A stretch of DNA of 33,869 nucleotides from Bacteroidota bacterium (lineage in GTDB: Bacteria > Bacteroidota > Bacteroidia > Bacteroidales > Paludibacteraceae). Shown here piece by piece: positions 17,529 through 26,337 of this stretch; position 1 is the stretch's first letter; the number at the start of each line of letters is the position of its first letter. The notes below the pieces were generated by a model. It was given only the letters and a program-made list of their open reading frames with translations, did no database searches and was not told where the DNA came from. Location of the stretch: contig JAFNAV010000031.1 in the NCBI GenBank assembly GCA_017860345.1, positions 1-33,869 on the forward strand. The letters run 5' to 3'. The position numbers were made by a program, and so were the translations under genes.

Positions 17529-20150
17529 TCATTTCAGCGATAAACTCATTTTAACCCCGGTATGCTGAAAATCAAATCCACTGAACGAAGCATATACTCC
17601 TACACGCAATAATTCAGAAAATCCTACGCCATAACCCAATTCAGAATAGGCTTTGCGAATGGCATTATCGTACAAAAAGTTTAACTGAACGGATTCTTTT
17701 AAAGGCAATTTTTGCAGAAAACCAATGCGTTTGAGTAGCAAATAATCCGAAGTCAGGTGGAGATGACCCTCAATCCAATCAGATACAGTGGCTGAATAGT
17801 TTGGCAACAGAGCAAAACTGTTATTCAAACTGGTGAATGACACAGCAAGCGGAGTAGTTCTGAAATAATTGTAATCAGGAGCATAGAGTCGGTCTTTGGT
17901 AAGAAACGTCCCTGCCGTGAACTGATACGACAGTGCTGACCACTCACTTACTTTTATCTTTTGCCGCACACCAAACTTCAAAACGTTGTACGAAGCTTGT
18001 TCTGCATCATTACCCACTTTAAATGCTGAACGGTAAGCCAACGTCAAAGTAGGATAATCGGACTCAATGTATTCTTTCCGCCCGTTTTTGATACGGTAGC
18101 GGTAGCCCGGAGTATATTCAACATGGGTACTTATGCTTGTGATTGTATTTTCAGGAAATGCAGCAATATATGCAGCATCGGGAGCATTGGGCTGCGGACT
18201 ACCGCCCCAAAGATGAAAATCAGTATGATTTGTAGCAATCCTGCGCTTTTCGTAAGCAGCTCCAATATTAAAAAACAGTCCGTTAGCCAAATCAATTCTG
18301 TTTTCAACCCTCACAATCCGGCTTTGATAAAACCGGATTACATTATCGGCAGCAATTAACGACGATAATGAATTGAGCAATCGTGAAGTTCCTTTTTCGC
18401 CCTGTATGTCTGTTGTTGAATTACCTATATTCAGGTATAATTGTCCATTGTTCAAAGGCCAATAGCTGTACCTGAACGATGTATTCCAGTTGATGCTCTT
18501 GCGCGCTGTGGTGTAGTACGCCCAAGGTTCAATATTCAGGTTTGATCTATTGGGTAGTTTTATGTTCAATGCCAATTTTTGTCCCAGCCACAGCCCATCA
18601 ACAAAGTTATATTCTTTAAGAACTCCTGCTAAAAGTCCGTTGTACGAAAGTGATGCAGAGTCGCCCAGCGAAATGGTACGTCCGAGAAACCATCCGCTTT
18701 TCTTGTTTTTACCACTATTGCCAAAACTTATCTCTATCGTGTTTTCGGTAGTTTTTACTGTTTTGGTTGGTGGCAAGGTGTCTTTCCGAAGGAAACTTTC
18801 GGCCTCCTCGGTAAGTAGGGGAACATTACGAACCGACTCCCAGTAAGCTGAATCGCGATCAGAAGCTAAAGAATCAATTTGAAATTTGACTAATGCTGAA
18901 TCCCTGACTTCGAGTTTTGATTTTGCACCAGCCACTTCTGCGGGTTCCATACTTTGGCGGGTGAGTTTTGCCAAACGGATAGCATCAGCTGCGGACAATT
19001 TCTTTTTCGAAGCTATTTTCTCAATCGTCTCTTGTGCCTGAAGTTGTTTATTTGTCAATAACTTTGTTGCAGTGGCCGACGATGAAGATACAGCTACAGG
19101 AGTAACTGCAACTTTTGATACTGCCGGATTTAGTTTAATATTAGAATATTTAACCGAAGAATAAAAACGAGCCAGACCCGTAACACCCATCGTATTGATG
19201 TTGGTAACCACGTTGTAAGTTATGGGCATAAAAGCACCTGGCAATACTTCCTGATAGTTCACTTTATACCGAGTTGTAGTGCCCATTTCGGTCACAGCCA
19301 AATCCAGCGAATAAACGCTCCAAAGCTTATCAACAATATAAATATACCCTGTATATAAAGATGATTGCTTTATTTTGGGGGTAATTTGTATTTTGTTGAT
19401 TGTAAACTGTCCATTGTCAGTAATATCTGCCAGCCTGAAATTATAGTATCTGAAGGCCTGGGGCGACAGTGGCGATATATAATCATCGTACCGGGCGGCG
19501 TAGATATTGGATGTAACTACCCGAACTCCACCACCTTTAGGCTCCATTTCTTTAGGTACAGAACTTTTGTAGGCAACTACCTGCTGCGTGTAATGCGACG
19601 GCGTACGGAAAGTTATCCTGTTCTGAGATTCGAGCACCAACACTTTGCCTATAAGCGATTTCAGCTTACGGTCTTTAATCATCATTTTCATGAGTGCCGG
19701 TATATTGTCTATTTTTACACTCCCTTTCAGGTAGTTTTCTGATTTATAAGACTCTATCTGATATAAATGGTAAGGTGCTTTGGCAATAGCTCGTCGCATA
19801 ATTTCGTTTGCAGGATTGCCTTTCTCAGGGCGCACGGTAAGCTCATTCAGGTTCTGAATTTTTTCGGCCAGTGTAAATTGTACCCAGACTCCTTCGGGAG
19901 GCACTGTCACGTTTTTTGTTTGTGATACATAGCCCACGTAACTTACTTCTACGGCATATGTTCCCGGTTTAATGGTTGTTTGAAACATCCCTTGAGCATC
20001 GGTTACAATACCCAGAGTATACTCGCGAATATAAACTGTGGCGTAAGGCAGAGGCTCACCACCAGAAGTAAGCACTTTGCCCCTAATTTGCTGAGCATAA
20101 GTAGTTCCTCCCCAAAACAATACAAATAAACAAAATACAAGTCGGTACAT
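17529..20150 (-). CDS. DUF5686 family outer membrane protein with carboxypeptidase-regulatory-like domain
   Basis: The 873-residue protein has a signal peptide (LVFCLFVLFWGGTTYAQ) and then a CarboxypepD_reg-like beta domain (about 21-105: IRGKVLTSGGEPLPYATVYI, GIVTDAQGMF, VEVSYVGYVSQ). A DUF5686 region follows (NPANEIMRRAIAKAPYHLYQIESY, then YYNFRLADITDNGQFTINKI) and a C-terminal stretch of about 400 residues of alternating aromatic and polar strands, which suggests an outer membrane beta-barrel. Such proteins are widespread in Bacteroidota and often annotated only by domain; transport or assembly roles are guesses. No TonB plug domain is visible, so it is not a SusC-type receptor. It is a single gene, divergent from the efflux operon, with a 359-base gap between them. 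Confidence 0.85.
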   Translation of the reverse strand: MYRLVFCLFVLFWGGTTYAQQIRGKVLTSGGEPLPYATVYIREYTLGIVTDAQGMFQTTIKPGTYAVEVSYVGYVSQTKNVTVPPEGVWVQFTLAEKIQNLNELTVRPEKGNPANEIMRRAIAKAPYHLYQIESYKSENYLKGSVKIDNIPALMKMMIKDRKLKSLIGKVLVLESQNRITFRTPSHYTQQVVAYKSSVPKEMEPKGGGVRVVTSNIYAARYDDYISPLSPQAFRYYNFRLADITDNGQFTINKIQITPKIKQSSLYTGYIYIVDKLWSVYSLDLAVTEMGTTTRYKVNYQEVLPGAFMPITYNVVTNINTMGVTGLARFYSSVKYSNIKLNPAVSKVAVTPVAVSSSSATATKLLTNKQLQAQETIEKIASKKKLSAADAIRLAKLTRQSMEPAEVAGAKSKLEVRDSALVKFQIDSLASDRDSAYWESVRNVPLLTEEAESFLRKDTLPPTKTVKTTENTIEISFGNSGKNKKSGWFLGRTISLGDSASLSYNGLLAGVLKEYNFVDGLWLGQKLALNIKLPNRSNLNIEPWAYYTTARKSINWNTSFRYSYWPLNNGQLYLNIGNSTTDIQGEKGTSRLLNSLSSLIAADNVIRFYQSRIVRVENRIDLANGLFFNIGAAYEKRRIATNHTDFHLWGGSPQPNAPDAAYIAAFPENTITSISTHVEYTPGYRYRIKNGRKEYIESDYPTLTLAYRSAFKVGNDAEQASYNVLKFGVRQKIKVSEWSALSYQFTAGTFLTKDRLYAPDYNYFRTTPLAVSFTSLNNSFALLPNYSATVSDWIEGHLHLTSDYLLLKRIGFLQKLPLKESVQLNFLYDNAIRKAYSELGYGVGFSELLRVGVYASFSGFDFQHTGVKMSLSLK

Positions 20151-20397
20151 AAGATTGAAGTTTTTTTTAAAACGCGATAAATGTATTCATTATAAATAAA
20201 TTAGAATATTTTTATTGAGAATATTTAAAGTGAATTTAATGACATTAACAATATGTGCGCTTAGTAAAGCATTTTAGGGGAGTTGCAGCAGAATTAGTAT
20301 AACTGATAACCTGTTAACCCGGATATATTCGTTTATTGAAGAATTTCCTGTACGGTTAATGCGGTTTTTTTATTAATAATGCCTGATGTTTTTTTTC
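20151..20397. other. Gene-free stretch between divergent DUF5686 and DUF2147 genes
   Basis: This AT-rich region contains no ORF of note, hairpin or RNA gene that I can recognise. It must hold the DUF5686 promoter (a TACATTTA, close to TAnnTTTG, lies on the minus strand near 20190), while the efflux operon signals lie to its right at 20398-20472. Confidence 0.5.
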
Positions 20398-20431
20398 TGT
20401 TCAATTCACCCTTATGTTTGTTCAATTCACC
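20398..20431 (+). promoter_or_regulatory. Paired 13-base direct repeat, candidate LytTR operator of the efflux operon
   Basis: TGTTCAATTCACC occurs exactly at 20398-20410 and again at 20419-20431, a period of 21 bases. Each copy contains GTTCA, which fits the GTTNA core of published LytTR half-sites, and the 21-base period equals two helical turns. The pair ends about 10 bases before the expected -33 position of the DUF2147 promoter, where an activator would bind. The operon itself encodes a LytTR response regulator. Confidence 0.6.
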
Positions 20432-20464
20432 TGTTTTTTGCTTTTTCTGACTTTTTTCCAGACC

Positions 20465-20472
20465 TACTTTTG
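20465..20472 (+). promoter_or_regulatory. -7 element of the efflux operon
   Basis: TACTTTTG matches TAnnTTTG, 37 bases before the DUF2147 ATG. The -33 position holds only TTTT, so the promoter may need an activator. Confidence 0.6.
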
Positions 20473-20509
20473 CGTCATAATTCAAGAAAACATTTAAAAC
20501 GCAAAAGGT

Positions 20510-20941
20510 ATGAAAAAAACATTCTTAGCATTAGTGGCTTTGTTGCTCACTATTACAACTTACGCACAAACCAAAGCCGATCAGCTGAATGGCATTTGGA
20601 CCAACGAACAACAAACAATTCGTATTGAGTTTTTCAAAGCGCCGACTGGCTATGCTGCCAAAATTGTATGGCTTGCCGAACCCAACGACGAGCATGGTAA
20701 ACCCAAACTTGATTCGGAAAATCCGAATGCAGCGTTGCGAAAAAACACCCTGATAGGTACAACCATTATTTACAACCTGAAATTCGATGGTAAAAACAGC
20801 TATAAGTCGGGCAAAATTTATGCCCCTCGCCGTGGAATGATTGCCGATTGCAGCATTAAGGTGGTATCATCTACCCAAATGGAAATTACCGGCAAAAAAG
20901 GTTTGTTTAACGATACCAAAATATGGACACGATGCAAGTAA
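20510..20941 (+). CDS. DUF2147 family secreted protein
   Basis: The 143-residue protein has a clear signal peptide (MKKTFLALVALLLTITTYAQ). The mature DUF2147 domain begins LNGIWTNEQQTIRIEFFK, includes GKPKLDSENPN and KSGKIYAPRRGMIADCSIKV, and ends KGLFNDTKIWTRCK. It is probably a small periplasmic beta-barrel of the lipocalin-like type; its biochemical function is not known. It is the first gene of the operon and overlaps the start of the TolC gene. Its presence in an export operon suggests a periplasmic binding or sensing role, which is inference. Confidence 0.88.
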   Translation: MKKTFLALVALLLTITTYAQTKADQLNGIWTNEQQTIRIEFFKAPTGYAAKIVWLAEPNDEHGKPKLDSENPNAALRKNTLIGTTIIYNLKFDGKNSYKSGKIYAPRRGMIADCSIKVVSSTQMEITGKKGLFNDTKIWTRCK

Positions 20942-22242
20942 AAAGGAAAATAATCTTTGTTGTGCTTAGCTGGTTTATATTTAGTTTCAGCGAGGCTCAG
21001 GTGAAAATAAACTCGATAGAAGAAGCTCAGAAATATGCACTTGAGCATAACTACGGCCGCAAAATGCAAGAACTGAGAACTTCGCAGGCGCGCGAACAGA
21101 AACAAACGGCCAATGCTTTTCTATATCCGACAATATCAGCTGGCTTCAACGGGCAGTACAACATTGATATAAGCGAAACACCTGTGCCGGGCGAATTGGT
21201 TGGGAAACCGGGCGAAACTGTATATATGAAGTTCGGTAAGGAGTACGCTTATACAGCCGGGTTGAATGTGAGTTACAACGTATTGAACTGGACTTCGGTG
21301 TATCAGTCCCGAATTGCAGCCGCCAATGTTCAACTGGCGCAGGCCAATAGTTTGTATTACGAACAGCAACTCCGCGAACTGGTTGGGCAGAGCTATTACG
21401 CCGTAATCACCGCATTGCAGGCCGAAAAAATTACGGAAAAAAGCTTACTGGCAGCCGATACTATTGCGCAGTTGACCCGGAAAAAATTTGACGAAGGGTT
21501 GGTAGATCAGCTTAATCTCAATCAGGCCATTATAAACAAAATGCAGGTGGAACAGCAGTTGCAACAAACAAAAGCCTACACAGTTCAAACTACCAACCAG
21601 CTTAAAATGCTTTTGGGCATAAGCGCGAACGACGAAATAGTGCTGACCGAAACCGCGCCCAAAGAGAAGGTTATCGGCGCGGATGGTTTGCAGATAAATG
21701 GCGATAATAAAGCCGAAGTTCTGAAACAGCAGGAAAATGTGGCTACCAATGAAATGAAAGCGGCTTTGTCGGCTTTTGCCCCACAGCTTAGTCTGAAGGG
21801 ATACTTTGGCGCTAATCAGTATTGGAATGAATTTGATTTTTCGTTCAATTCCAACGACTGGCGAAAATCAAACTATGTAGGTGTATCGGTCACAGTGCCC
21901 ATTTTTACAGGCTTTGCCAACAAATCGAAATACGATGCGGCCAAAATTCAGAAACGAATAGCCCAAACAGCTTACCGCGAAGAGGTGGCAAACGCCGAAC
22001 TGCAAAACAATAGTTTGTTGAAAAAGTATTTTTCGGGCATAAATGTAGTGAATGTTTCCTTTGAGAAGATGAGTCTGTCAGACGAAAATCAGCTACTTGC
22101 ACGCCAAAAGTATGAGCAGGGCTTACTGAGTTTAAGCGATTATTTAGAAATTTTCAATTCAAATCTTTCTGCACAAAATCAATATTTAACAGCTTTGTCC
22201 GATTTCAGATCGGTTAAAGCAACCATAGATTCACGAAAATGA
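20932..22242 (+). CDS. TolC-family outer membrane efflux channel
   Basis: The roughly 436-residue protein has a signal peptide (MQVKRKIIFVVLSWFIFSFSEAQ) and two outer membrane efflux protein repeats of long coiled helices: SIEEAQKYALEHNYGRKMQELRTSQAREQKQTANAF in the first half, and AALSAFAPQLSLKGYFG, then VPIFTGFANKSKYDAAKIQ in the second. It would form the trimeric outer membrane duct for the adaptor and ABC pump encoded next. An ATG 3 codons upstream (20923) is possible; I prefer the one giving a basic N-terminus and a 10-base overlap with the DUF2147 gene. The stop overlaps the next ATG (ATGA), indicating translational coupling. Confidence 0.93.
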   Translation: MQVKRKIIFVVLSWFIFSFSEAQVKINSIEEAQKYALEHNYGRKMQELRTSQAREQKQTANAFLYPTISAGFNGQYNIDISETPVPGELVGKPGETVYMKFGKEYAYTAGLNVSYNVLNWTSVYQSRIAAANVQLAQANSLYYEQQLRELVGQSYYAVITALQAEKITEKSLLAADTIAQLTRKKFDEGLVDQLNLNQAIINKMQVEQQLQQTKAYTVQTTNQLKMLLGISANDEIVLTETAPKEKVIGADGLQINGDNKAEVLKQQENVATNEMKAALSAFAPQLSLKGYFGANQYWNEFDFSFNSNDWRKSNYVGVSVTVPIFTGFANKSKYDAAKIQKRIAQTAYREEVANAELQNNSLLKKYFSGINVVNVSFEKMSLSDENQLLARQKYEQGLLSLSDYLEIFNSNLSAQNQYLTALSDFRSVKATIDSRK

Positions 22243-23384
22243 ATACACAATCAGCAAATAAAATAAAACGCATGAATATCAATAAAATAGCTTCATTATG
22301 GTTGCTTGCTACAGTAGTTTTAGCATCTTGCAGCCGCACTCAGGAAACTACTCCGCAGCGCAAAAACATTGTGGATGTGGTGTTTGCCAGCGGGAGTATT
22401 ATCATGGAAAAAAACTACCTGCTTACGGCTCAGGCCGAAGGAATACTCTCCGAATCGTATGTCACCGAAGGCGATTCTGTCGATACAAACGAATTGCTTT
22501 TCCGTATCCTGAATGAACCGCAGGAAGCCCTGGTTGCCAGTGCCGCCGCCGGATACACTTATGCCGAAAGCAATACCAAAAGTTCTTCATTGGTTTTGCA
22601 AAAGCTTCAACAACAGCATGTTCAGCTCAGCAATCAATTATCCAACGATTCTGTTCAGTACATGCGCTATAAAACTTTGTACGCCTCGAAAGCAGTTTCG
22701 AAAGCAGAATTCGACAAAGCGGAATTAACCTACATCAACCGAAAGGCTGATTTGAAATCGTTGGAAATCAGCATATCGGACACAAAAAAAATGCTTGACC
22801 TTGAAAGTTTAAATGCAAAGGCAACATATATCAGTCAACAAAACAACAACGAACAATACATCCTGAAAGCAAAATATCCGGGAATTGTATTGAGTTCGCC
22901 AAAAATTCCGGGCGAATTGGTGAAGCGTGGCGAAACCATTGCTCAGATTGGTTCGGGAAAGTATCTTGCCAAATTACTGATTTCGGAAAACGATATAAAC
23001 AAAATCGGTGTGAATCAACAAGTGCAAATTGAACTGAATACCAGCAAAAAGAAAGCTTATGGCGCTGTAATAACCAAAGTGTACCCGGCTTTTGACGCAA
23101 CTGAGCAATCTTTTGTAGCCGAAGCTGAGTTTACCGGAAATATTCCCGGCTTAAGAATCGGCACACAGTTGCAGGCCAATATCATTATTGGCGAAAGTAA
23201 AAATGCACTGGTGATTCCCGCTGAATACCTTATGCCCGACAACAAAGTGATGCTGGCCAAAAACCATGAAGAAGCAGCTATTACAACGGGTATTACTACT
23301 CCGGAATGGATTGAAGTAAAAGCAGGTTTGACCGAAAACGATAAAATTATACGAAGAAAAGATGGCTCAAAAAAGAAAAAATAA
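22239..23384 (+). CDS. Periplasmic adaptor (HlyD/MFP family lipoprotein)
   Basis: The 381-residue protein has a lipobox (VVLASCS, Cys31), so it is likely anchored to the inner membrane. Domains: a biotinyl-lipoyl half (AQAEGILSESYVTEGDSVDTNELLFRI), a coiled-coil hairpin (about 110-200, LVLQKLQQQHVQLSNQ), the second lipoyl half (AKYPGIVLSSPKIPGELVKRGETIAQI), then beta-barrel and membrane-proximal domains ending DKIIRRKDGSKKKK. It links the TolC-type channel to the ABC permease. Its 3' end overlaps the permease start by 23 bases. An internal start at 22272 (MNINKIASL) would also give a good lipoprotein signal, so the exact start is open. Confidence 0.92.
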   Translation: MNTQSANKIKRMNINKIASLWLLATVVLASCSRTQETTPQRKNIVDVVFASGSIIMEKNYLLTAQAEGILSESYVTEGDSVDTNELLFRILNEPQEALVASAAAGYTYAESNTKSSSLVLQKLQQQHVQLSNQLSNDSVQYMRYKTLYASKAVSKAEFDKAELTYINRKADLKSLEISISDTKKMLDLESLNAKATYISQQNNNEQYILKAKYPGIVLSSPKIPGELVKRGETIAQIGSGKYLAKLLISENDINKIGVNQQVQIELNTSKKKAYGAVITKVYPAFDATEQSFVAEAEFTGNIPGLRIGTQLQANIIIGESKNALVIPAEYLMPDNKVMLAKNHEEAAITTGITTPEWIEVKAGLTENDKIIRRKDGSKKKK

Positions 23385-24618
23385 TGTAAACCGGCAAATT
23401 GCGTCGGTTCATTTAACTTCAAAAATCGGACAAACAGTGGTTGCCATTTTAGGAGTAACCTTTGGCGTGTCGATGTATATTTTCATGAATAGTTTTATGA
23501 ACGGGGTAAACAAGGCGCAGGACGATTTGGCTTTCAGCAATCTTTCGCACATACGCATCGACAACGAAAACGAGAAAAACGATTATAACCCTGTAGAGGC
23601 GGCTTTTTCGTCGGGAACTGTTTTTAATATCCGCAATAAAAAAGATATTCAATCCGAAACCGATATAAAAAACACGCAGCAGGTGATGGCCATTTTAAGA
23701 GCACAACCCGAAGTGAAAGACCTTACTTCGCAGGTGAATTTCAGTGTTTTTTATCGTAATGGCTCCAAGAAGATAAACGGCACAATCTCAGGCGTTGACC
23801 CCAATAACGAAAACCTGATGTTTGGCTCGGCCGATAAAGTTGTAGCAGGTAAATGGGACGACCTTAATTATCAGAAATCAGGTTTGGTAATCGGGAAAAT
23901 TCTGGCCGATAATCTGGGCGTAAAACTCAACGACAATGTAAACGTGCTTACTTCCGATGGGATTTCAAAAAACTTTAACGTAATTGGAATCATTGAAACT
24001 TCGGTAAAAGAAATTGATAAATCCAGAGCGTATATCAACATTGGCACAGCACAGCAATTATTAGGTAAAAACTTCAATTACTCAACCGGAATTCTGGTTA
24101 ACCTATATGACCGGGACAAAACTACAGCCGTTGTGGACAGAACCCAAAACAGTGTGAAGTACAATATGGAAACATGGCAGGAAGCCAATCAGCAATTGGT
24201 AGCAGCTTCGCAACTGCGCAATATTATTGCCAGCGCCGTTTCGTTGGCTATTTTATTGGTAGCCGGGTTTGGTATTTACAACATTATGAATATGACTATC
24301 AACGAAAAAATACGCGAAATTGCCATTCTCAAAGCAATGGGGTTTTCGGGCGGCGATGTGCTTACCATTTTTCTGACACAGGCTACTGCCATTGGTTTAT
24401 CCGGTGTGTTTTCGGGGCTTATTCTGGGTATCAGTATTTCGTCGGCGGTAAATCAGGTTCCCTTCAAAGTAGCCGGCCTTACAACCTTACCCATTCATTA
24501 TCAATGGGCCGACTTTGCAGCAGCAATGATTTTTGGCATTCTGACTACCATTTTAGCGGGTTATTTCCCGGCGCGTAAAGCATCGAAAATTGACCCCGTA
24601 ATTATAATAAGAGGATAA
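23362..24618 (+). CDS. MacB/FtsX-type ABC transporter permease
   Basis: The 418-residue inner membrane protein has one N-terminal helix (about 24-46, IGQTVVAILGVTFGVSMYIF), a large periplasmic domain of roughly 230 residues, and three C-terminal helices (LRNIIASAVSLAILLVAGFGIYNIMNMTINEKIREIAILKAMG is the FtsX core). This is the MacB/LolC topology, which drives export by mechanotransmission rather than through a membrane pore. The EKIREIAILKAMGFSGGDV coupling helix would contact the ATPase encoded 4 bases downstream. With the TolC and adaptor genes it forms a tripartite type VII ABC exporter; the substrate is unknown. Confidence 0.93.
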   Translation: MAQKRKNNVNRQIASVHLTSKIGQTVVAILGVTFGVSMYIFMNSFMNGVNKAQDDLAFSNLSHIRIDNENEKNDYNPVEAAFSSGTVFNIRNKKDIQSETDIKNTQQVMAILRAQPEVKDLTSQVNFSVFYRNGSKKINGTISGVDPNNENLMFGSADKVVAGKWDDLNYQKSGLVIGKILADNLGVKLNDNVNVLTSDGISKNFNVIGIIETSVKEIDKSRAYINIGTAQQLLGKNFNYSTGILVNLYDRDKTTAVVDRTQNSVKYNMETWQEANQQLVAASQLRNIIASAVSLAILLVAGFGIYNIMNMTINEKIREIAILKAMGFSGGDVLTIFLTQATAIGLSGVFSGLILGISISSAVNQVPFKVAGLTTLPIHYQWADFAAAMIFGILTTILAGYFPARKASKIDPVIIIRG

Positions 24619-24621
24619 TAA

Positions 24622-25317
24622 ATGACAACAGTGAATAACAATACAAATGCCCTTGAGGTAAAAAATGTAGTGAAGTATTTTCACGATCCCAGTACTTTTC
24701 AGGTACTGAAAGGAGTTTCGTTCGATGTAAAAAAGGGGGAATTCCTATCGCTGGTGGGTAAATCGGGTTCAGGAAAATCTACCCTGCTTTACATACTCTC
24801 CACCATGGATACCGATTACGAAGGCAGTCTTTCCATCAATGGCAACATGCTTACAGGGCAGAACCAGAACCAGCTTTCTATCTTTCGGAACGAGCACATT
24901 GGTTTCGTGTTTCAGTTTCATTATCTGCTACCTGAGTTCAGTGCTCTGGAAAACGTGATGCTTCCGGCCAAAAAACTCGGAAAACTAACGTTCGACGAAA
25001 TTGAACACAAAGCCTACGAAAGTCTTCGGTTGCTCGATTTGGAAGAGCAGGCCTTGAAAGGTGCGAATAAACTCTCGGGCGGGCAACAGCAACGCGTGGC
25101 TATAGCACGGGCGCTGATCAACAGTCCGTCCATCATTATGGGCGACGAACCAACCGGTAACCTGGATAGTAAAAACTCCATGGTAGTACAGGATATTTTC
25201 CGCAATCTGGCGCATGAATTCGGGCAAACCATTATTTGCGTCACGCACGACAACGATTTTGCCCAACGTACCGACCGAACAATAGAAATGACCGATGGTC
25301 TCATCTCAAACCATTGA
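24622..25317 (+). CDS. LolD/MacB-type ABC transporter ATPase
   Basis: The 231-residue ATP-binding subunit has Walker A GKSGSGKST (46-54), Q-loop FVFQFHYLL (Gln98), signature LSGGQQQR (151-158), Walker B IIMGDEP (171-177) and the H-loop histidine in CVTHDNDFA. The FHYLLPEFSALENV segment is typical of the LolD/MacB/FtsE group. It powers the permease encoded just upstream. All catalytic residues are present. Confidence 0.95.
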   Translation: MTTVNNNTNALEVKNVVKYFHDPSTFQVLKGVSFDVKKGEFLSLVGKSGSGKSTLLYILSTMDTDYEGSLSINGNMLTGQNQNQLSIFRNEHIGFVFQFHYLLPEFSALENVMLPAKKLGKLTFDEIEHKAYESLRLLDLEEQALKGANKLSGGQQQRVAIARALINSPSIIMGDEPTGNLDSKNSMVVQDIFRNLAHEFGQTIICVTHDNDFAQRTDRTIEMTDGLISNH

Positions 25318-25322
25318 TAATT

Positions 25323-26183
25323 ATGAAGAAGTTCATTTTTGCGATTCTGATTTGCAGCTGGCTGGTTGCCGACGATGTATGTGCCCAAAAGTACGAGGCG
25401 ATGGCTGTAGATTTTTCTACTTATAGTGGCAGTTCAATGTTTTCAGAGTCGGGTGCAATCCGGCTGGCCATACCTATTGTCCGGAAAGGCAGTAGTCGTT
25501 TGTTGTTATCTCCCGAGTATAAATTTTTCAACACAAAAAACAGGGAAGATATTCCGGCAAACTATTATGATCGTTTTAGTTTACGTTTGGCATGGCAATA
25601 TAGGGTGAGTGATGGCTGGAAATTGCAGTGGGTGGCCATGCCATCATTCAGCTCGCCGTTCAATGAAAATAACGATATATTGTTTAATACAATTTTCAGG
25701 GCAAATTACAGCGTGTCGGGTTTTACCTATTCATTGGGAATAGCTTATTCATACAGATACAGAAATAATATTCTCACTCCGGTAGCAGGAGTTGTGTGGA
25801 AACCCGCTGAAAAATGGACTTTATCGGCAAAGGTACCTTTGAATTTCAGAGTTATACACAACGTAAAACCCTGGTGGGATTTAGGAATGGAACTCTCGGG
25901 TGGTGGAATTTCATCCTTGTCGGAAAATGAATCCTTTGATTTTTTATGGATTCATGAGCGGAATTTATTTATAAACTCCGATTTTAAATTATATAAAAAC
26001 TGGTGGTTGTCGTGCTCGGCGGGCTATGCCTTTAAACGAACATTGAAAACCTACGAATTGCCCGAAAGCTCCGTTTGGACTTTAAAAGTAAATATAGGCG
26101 AACCGGGCTTAACACCAGTTGATGTGTATACTGAAACCGGCTTTATTGCAAGAGCAGGAATAAAATTTAAACTTGGGCGATGA
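25323..26183 (+). CDS. Predicted outer membrane beta-barrel protein
   Basis: The 286-residue protein has a signal peptide (MKKFIFAILICSWLVADDVCAQ). The mature chain is rich in alternating aromatic strands (LRLAWQYRVSDGWKLQWVAMP, FTYSLGIAYSYRYRNNILTPVAGVVWKPAEKWTLSAKV) and ends GFIARAGIKFKLGR, typical of an outer membrane barrel. It may belong to the DUF6268-type barrels, but I am not certain. The ATG lies 5 bases after the ATPase stop, so it is part of the export operon. An upstream in-frame ATG inside the ATPase gene lacks a signal peptide and is rejected. Confidence 0.78.
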   Translation: MKKFIFAILICSWLVADDVCAQKYEAMAVDFSTYSGSSMFSESGAIRLAIPIVRKGSSRLLLSPEYKFFNTKNREDIPANYYDRFSLRLAWQYRVSDGWKLQWVAMPSFSSPFNENNDILFNTIFRANYSVSGFTYSLGIAYSYRYRNNILTPVAGVVWKPAEKWTLSAKVPLNFRVIHNVKPWWDLGMELSGGGISSLSENESFDFLWIHERNLFINSDFKLYKNWWLSCSAGYAFKRTLKTYELPESSVWTLKVNIGEPGLTPVDVYTETGFIARAGIKFKLGR

Positions 26184-26276
26184 AAAACAAAAAAATTCAG
26201 AATGAAGTTTATTTTCAATTGTTTTCGCTATTTGTTGTTATAAATAATGATGTTATTGTTTGACTAAATAAATTTT

Positions 26277-26284
26277 TATCTTTG
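26277..26284 (+). promoter_or_regulatory. Internal promoter for the two-component genes
   Basis: TATCTTTG matches TAnnTTTG, with TTG 18 bases upstream (26256-26258). It lies in the 154-base gap between the barrel gene and the kinase gene. This would give the sensor pair basal expression independent of the efflux promoter. Confidence 0.6.
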
Positions 26285-26337
26285 CGTTGTAAACGATAGA
26301 ATATCCATCCTATTATCCAATCAATTTTATACTAAAA

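Noticed and set aside
25236-25322. Extended N-terminus of the barrel protein from an upstream in-frame ATG
   Set aside because: The extension lies inside the ABC ATPase gene and would hide a good signal peptide that begins at 25323.
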